Assembly (NCBI RefSeq): GCF_004216955.1
Contig: NZ_SGXL01000001.1
Span: 1,049,034-1,113,033 of the forward strand
Direction: 5' to 3'
Length of the DNA: 64,000 nt
From: Fictibacillus sp. BK138
GTDB lineage: Bacteria > Bacillota > Bacilli > Bacillales > Fictibacillaceae
Part shown: positions 62,579 through 64,000 of the stretch, in pieces
Numbering within the stretch: position 1 is the stretch's first letter
Layout: each line of letters begins with the position of its first letter
Program-made: the position numbers and the translations under genes
The notes under the pieces: model-generated
Seen by the model: only the letters and a program-made list of their open reading frames with translations
Database searches by the model: none
What the model was told of the DNA's origin: nothing

Positions 62579-62791
62579 CCTTTTTCCTCCTCCTTTCGAC
62601 AAAATCTTCATTAATTTGGAAAAAATTTATCAAATTATGCAATTTTTTTGCGTCAAATGTGTGTTTACATGTTATCATAAAAGCATTAAACTGCAATTTT
62701 ATACACAAATAAACCTATTAAATAAAAAATGAAATTATTAATACATAATACAGGGAATTAAAGAAATAGAACAGTAGAAGGGGTGCCTCTA

Positions 62792-64000
62792 ATGATATAC
62801 ATAGTCATTGCCATAGTTACATTCCTAGCATTAATCCTTTACGGTACCATGTCGCGCCGAAGAATATATAAAGAAATCGACCGCTTGGAAGCATGGAAAA
62901 TGCAAATTATGAACCGTCCATTAACAGAAGAAATATCAAAAGTTAAGGGAATGGCGATGATCGGGGAAACGGAAGAAAAGTTTGAAATGTGGCGTCAGGA
63001 ATGGGATGAGATGGTTACGACCCACCTTCCAAATTTAGAAGAAGACCTGTTTGATGCAGAAGAGTATACGGACAAATATCGTTTTAAAAAAGCACGCACC
63101 ATTTTGAGTAGTGTAAATAACGCACTAGAAGGCATGGATACCAGAATGAAAGAAATAACTTCTGAAATCAATGAATTGGTGACGAGTGAAGAACTTAATA
63201 GGGAAGAAATCGTAGAAGCGAAAGAAAAGCTTCAGGAGACAAAAAAGTATTATTTAACACATATTCGCGCTCTTGGACAAACAGCGACGCTTTTTGATAA
63301 AGAATTAGATGAAATTAAATCACTGTTTGAGAATTTTGAAGCACTTACGGTTCAAGGCAGCCATCTCGAAGCGAGACAAAAACTTGTTGAAAGTTTAAAC
63401 CGCATATCTGAGTGCAAGACCAAGATGCAAGGTGTTCCTGAGCTACTTGTTATCTTGCAATCTGACATACCAGTATCTTTAAAAGAGCTTAGTGCAGGCT
63501 TTGTTGAGATGGAACAGCAAGGGTATGTACTGCATCACATTGGAATTGAAAAAGAGATCTCCTCTTTAAAAGAATTAAATGAAACAGCATTAAATAAAGT
63601 GTTTGAATTGGAACTAGAGTCAGCTCAAAAAGATATGGACGAGCTTATTCAGAAAATGGATCAGCTTTATGAAATGCTTGAAAATGAAGTTCATTCCAAA
63701 CAGTTTGTTATGAAAGAGAGAGAAATCTTTACATCTAACATTCAGAATCTGCAGGAACGGATTGAAAATCTTAAAGTGGAAACAGAAGTTGTTTCTTCCA
63801 CTTATTTAATTGAACAGAATGAAGCGGATATGCAAAAGAAAATTGAAAAGCTTTTCCACAAGCTGCAAAGCCGATTCATTATTATTCAAGAATCAATCGA
63901 TGAGAAAAAAGAGTCCTTTTCTGTTATTCGCGAAATGATGGAAGAAATGCAGAAACAAATGGAAGAACTGCAGCGTTCTCAAAAGGTGTATGAAGAGATG
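62792..64000 (+). CDS. ezrA: Septation ring regulator EzrA, 5' part
   Basis: The first 403 codons of ezrA, cut by the window end. N-terminal TM helix (IYIVIAIVTFLALILYGTM, about 2-20) with the rest cytoplasmic: RRRIYKEIDRLEAWKMQIMNRP, then long coiled coils. EzrA limits FtsZ ring formation to midcell and links division with PBP1. ATG 62792 follows AAGGGG at 8 nt. Full-length family members have about 560 residues. hisJ is divergent, as in B. subtilis. Confidence 0.94.
   Translation, partial: MIYIVIAIVTFLALILYGTMSRRRIYKEIDRLEAWKMQIMNRPLTEEISKVKGMAMIGETEEKFEMWRQEWDEMVTTHLPNLEEDLFDAEEYTDKYRFKKARTILSSVNNALEGMDTRMKEITSEINELVTSEELNREEIVEAKEKLQETKKYYLTHIRALGQTATLFDKELDEIKSLFENFEALTVQGSHLEARQKLVESLNRISECKTKMQGVPELLVILQSDIPVSLKELSAGFVEMEQQGYVLHHIGIEKEISSLKELNETALNKVFELELESAQKDMDELIQKMDQLYEMLENEVHSKQFVMKEREIFTSNIQNLQERIENLKVETEVVSSTYLIEQNEADMQKKIEKLFHKLQSRFIIIQESIDEKKESFSVIREMMEEMQKQMEELQRSQKVYEEM

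Overview
The window is chromosomal DNA of an endospore-forming, low-GC Firmicute of the family Bacillaceae. The evidence is AGGAGG-type ribosome binding sites, frequent TTG/GTG starts, T-box and preQ1 leaders, sporulation and general-stress genes, and gene order. From ytfP to ezrA the order follows the B. subtilis ytfP-ezrA block almost gene for gene (ytfP, murJ/ytgP, rsuA/ytzG, ytzE, pepV/ytjP, ytkP, ytlPQR, amyX, ytmP, ytzH, trmB, ytnP, ytzB, ytoP, ytpP, ytpQ, sftA, murC, ytxGHJ, aroA, ccpA, acuCBA, acsA, tyrS, rpsD, msrC, yttP, hisJ, ezrA). The genus cannot be fixed from the sequence alone; a Fictibacillus-like bacillus is a guess.

Layout. 1-7 kb: a 20-bp tandem array, an SDR protein, cse60, ytfP, the lipid II flippase murJ, rsuA and a PRC-barrel protein. 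7-20.8 kb: a potassium channel, dipeptidase pepV, an MFS carrier, ytkP, the ytlPQR set, pullulanase amyX, ytmP, trmB and lactonase ytnP. 21.2-23.2 kb: a preQ1 riboswitch controlling queDEC, inserted between ytzB and ytoP; queF lies apart at 30.4 kb. 23.3-31.7 kb: ytoP, a DUF84 NTPase, mltG, a chemoreceptor, an orphan EIIC-type permease, ytpP, queF and ytpQ. 31.9-40.5 kb: sftA, nicotinate phosphoribosyltransferase, murC, an M29 aminopeptidase and ytxGHJ. 40.8-51 kb: an FtsA/PilM-like ATPase, aroA, ccpA, mtnN, then acuABC divergent from acsA. 51-64 kb: a class A PBP, T-box/tyrS, an aldo-keto reductase, a soluble chemoreceptor, rpsD, methionine gamma-lyase, free-methionine-sulfoxide reductase, yttP, hisJ and the 5' part of ezrA.

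Functional links: acsA with its acetylation control genes acuABC and with ccpA; cre-like sites at acsA and megL; a wall/division set (murJ, mltG, murC, sftA, class A PBP, ezrA, FtsA-like); queuosine synthesis (queDEC and queF); sulfur and methionine metabolism (ytkP, mtnN, megL, msrC).

The least explained part of the window is its intergenic DNA. Seven loci carry short arrays with a 20-21-bp period. In most of them each unit has a half that is constant within the locus and a half that changes from unit to unit, and the constant half differs between loci. Three arrays end in the same ~35-nt tail. Six further loci carry a ~140-230-bp GC-rich repeat with short inverted ends. Every gap between convergent genes longer than ~200 bp holds one of these two element types. 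No CRISPR, prophage, insertion sequence, tRNA or rRNA gene was seen.
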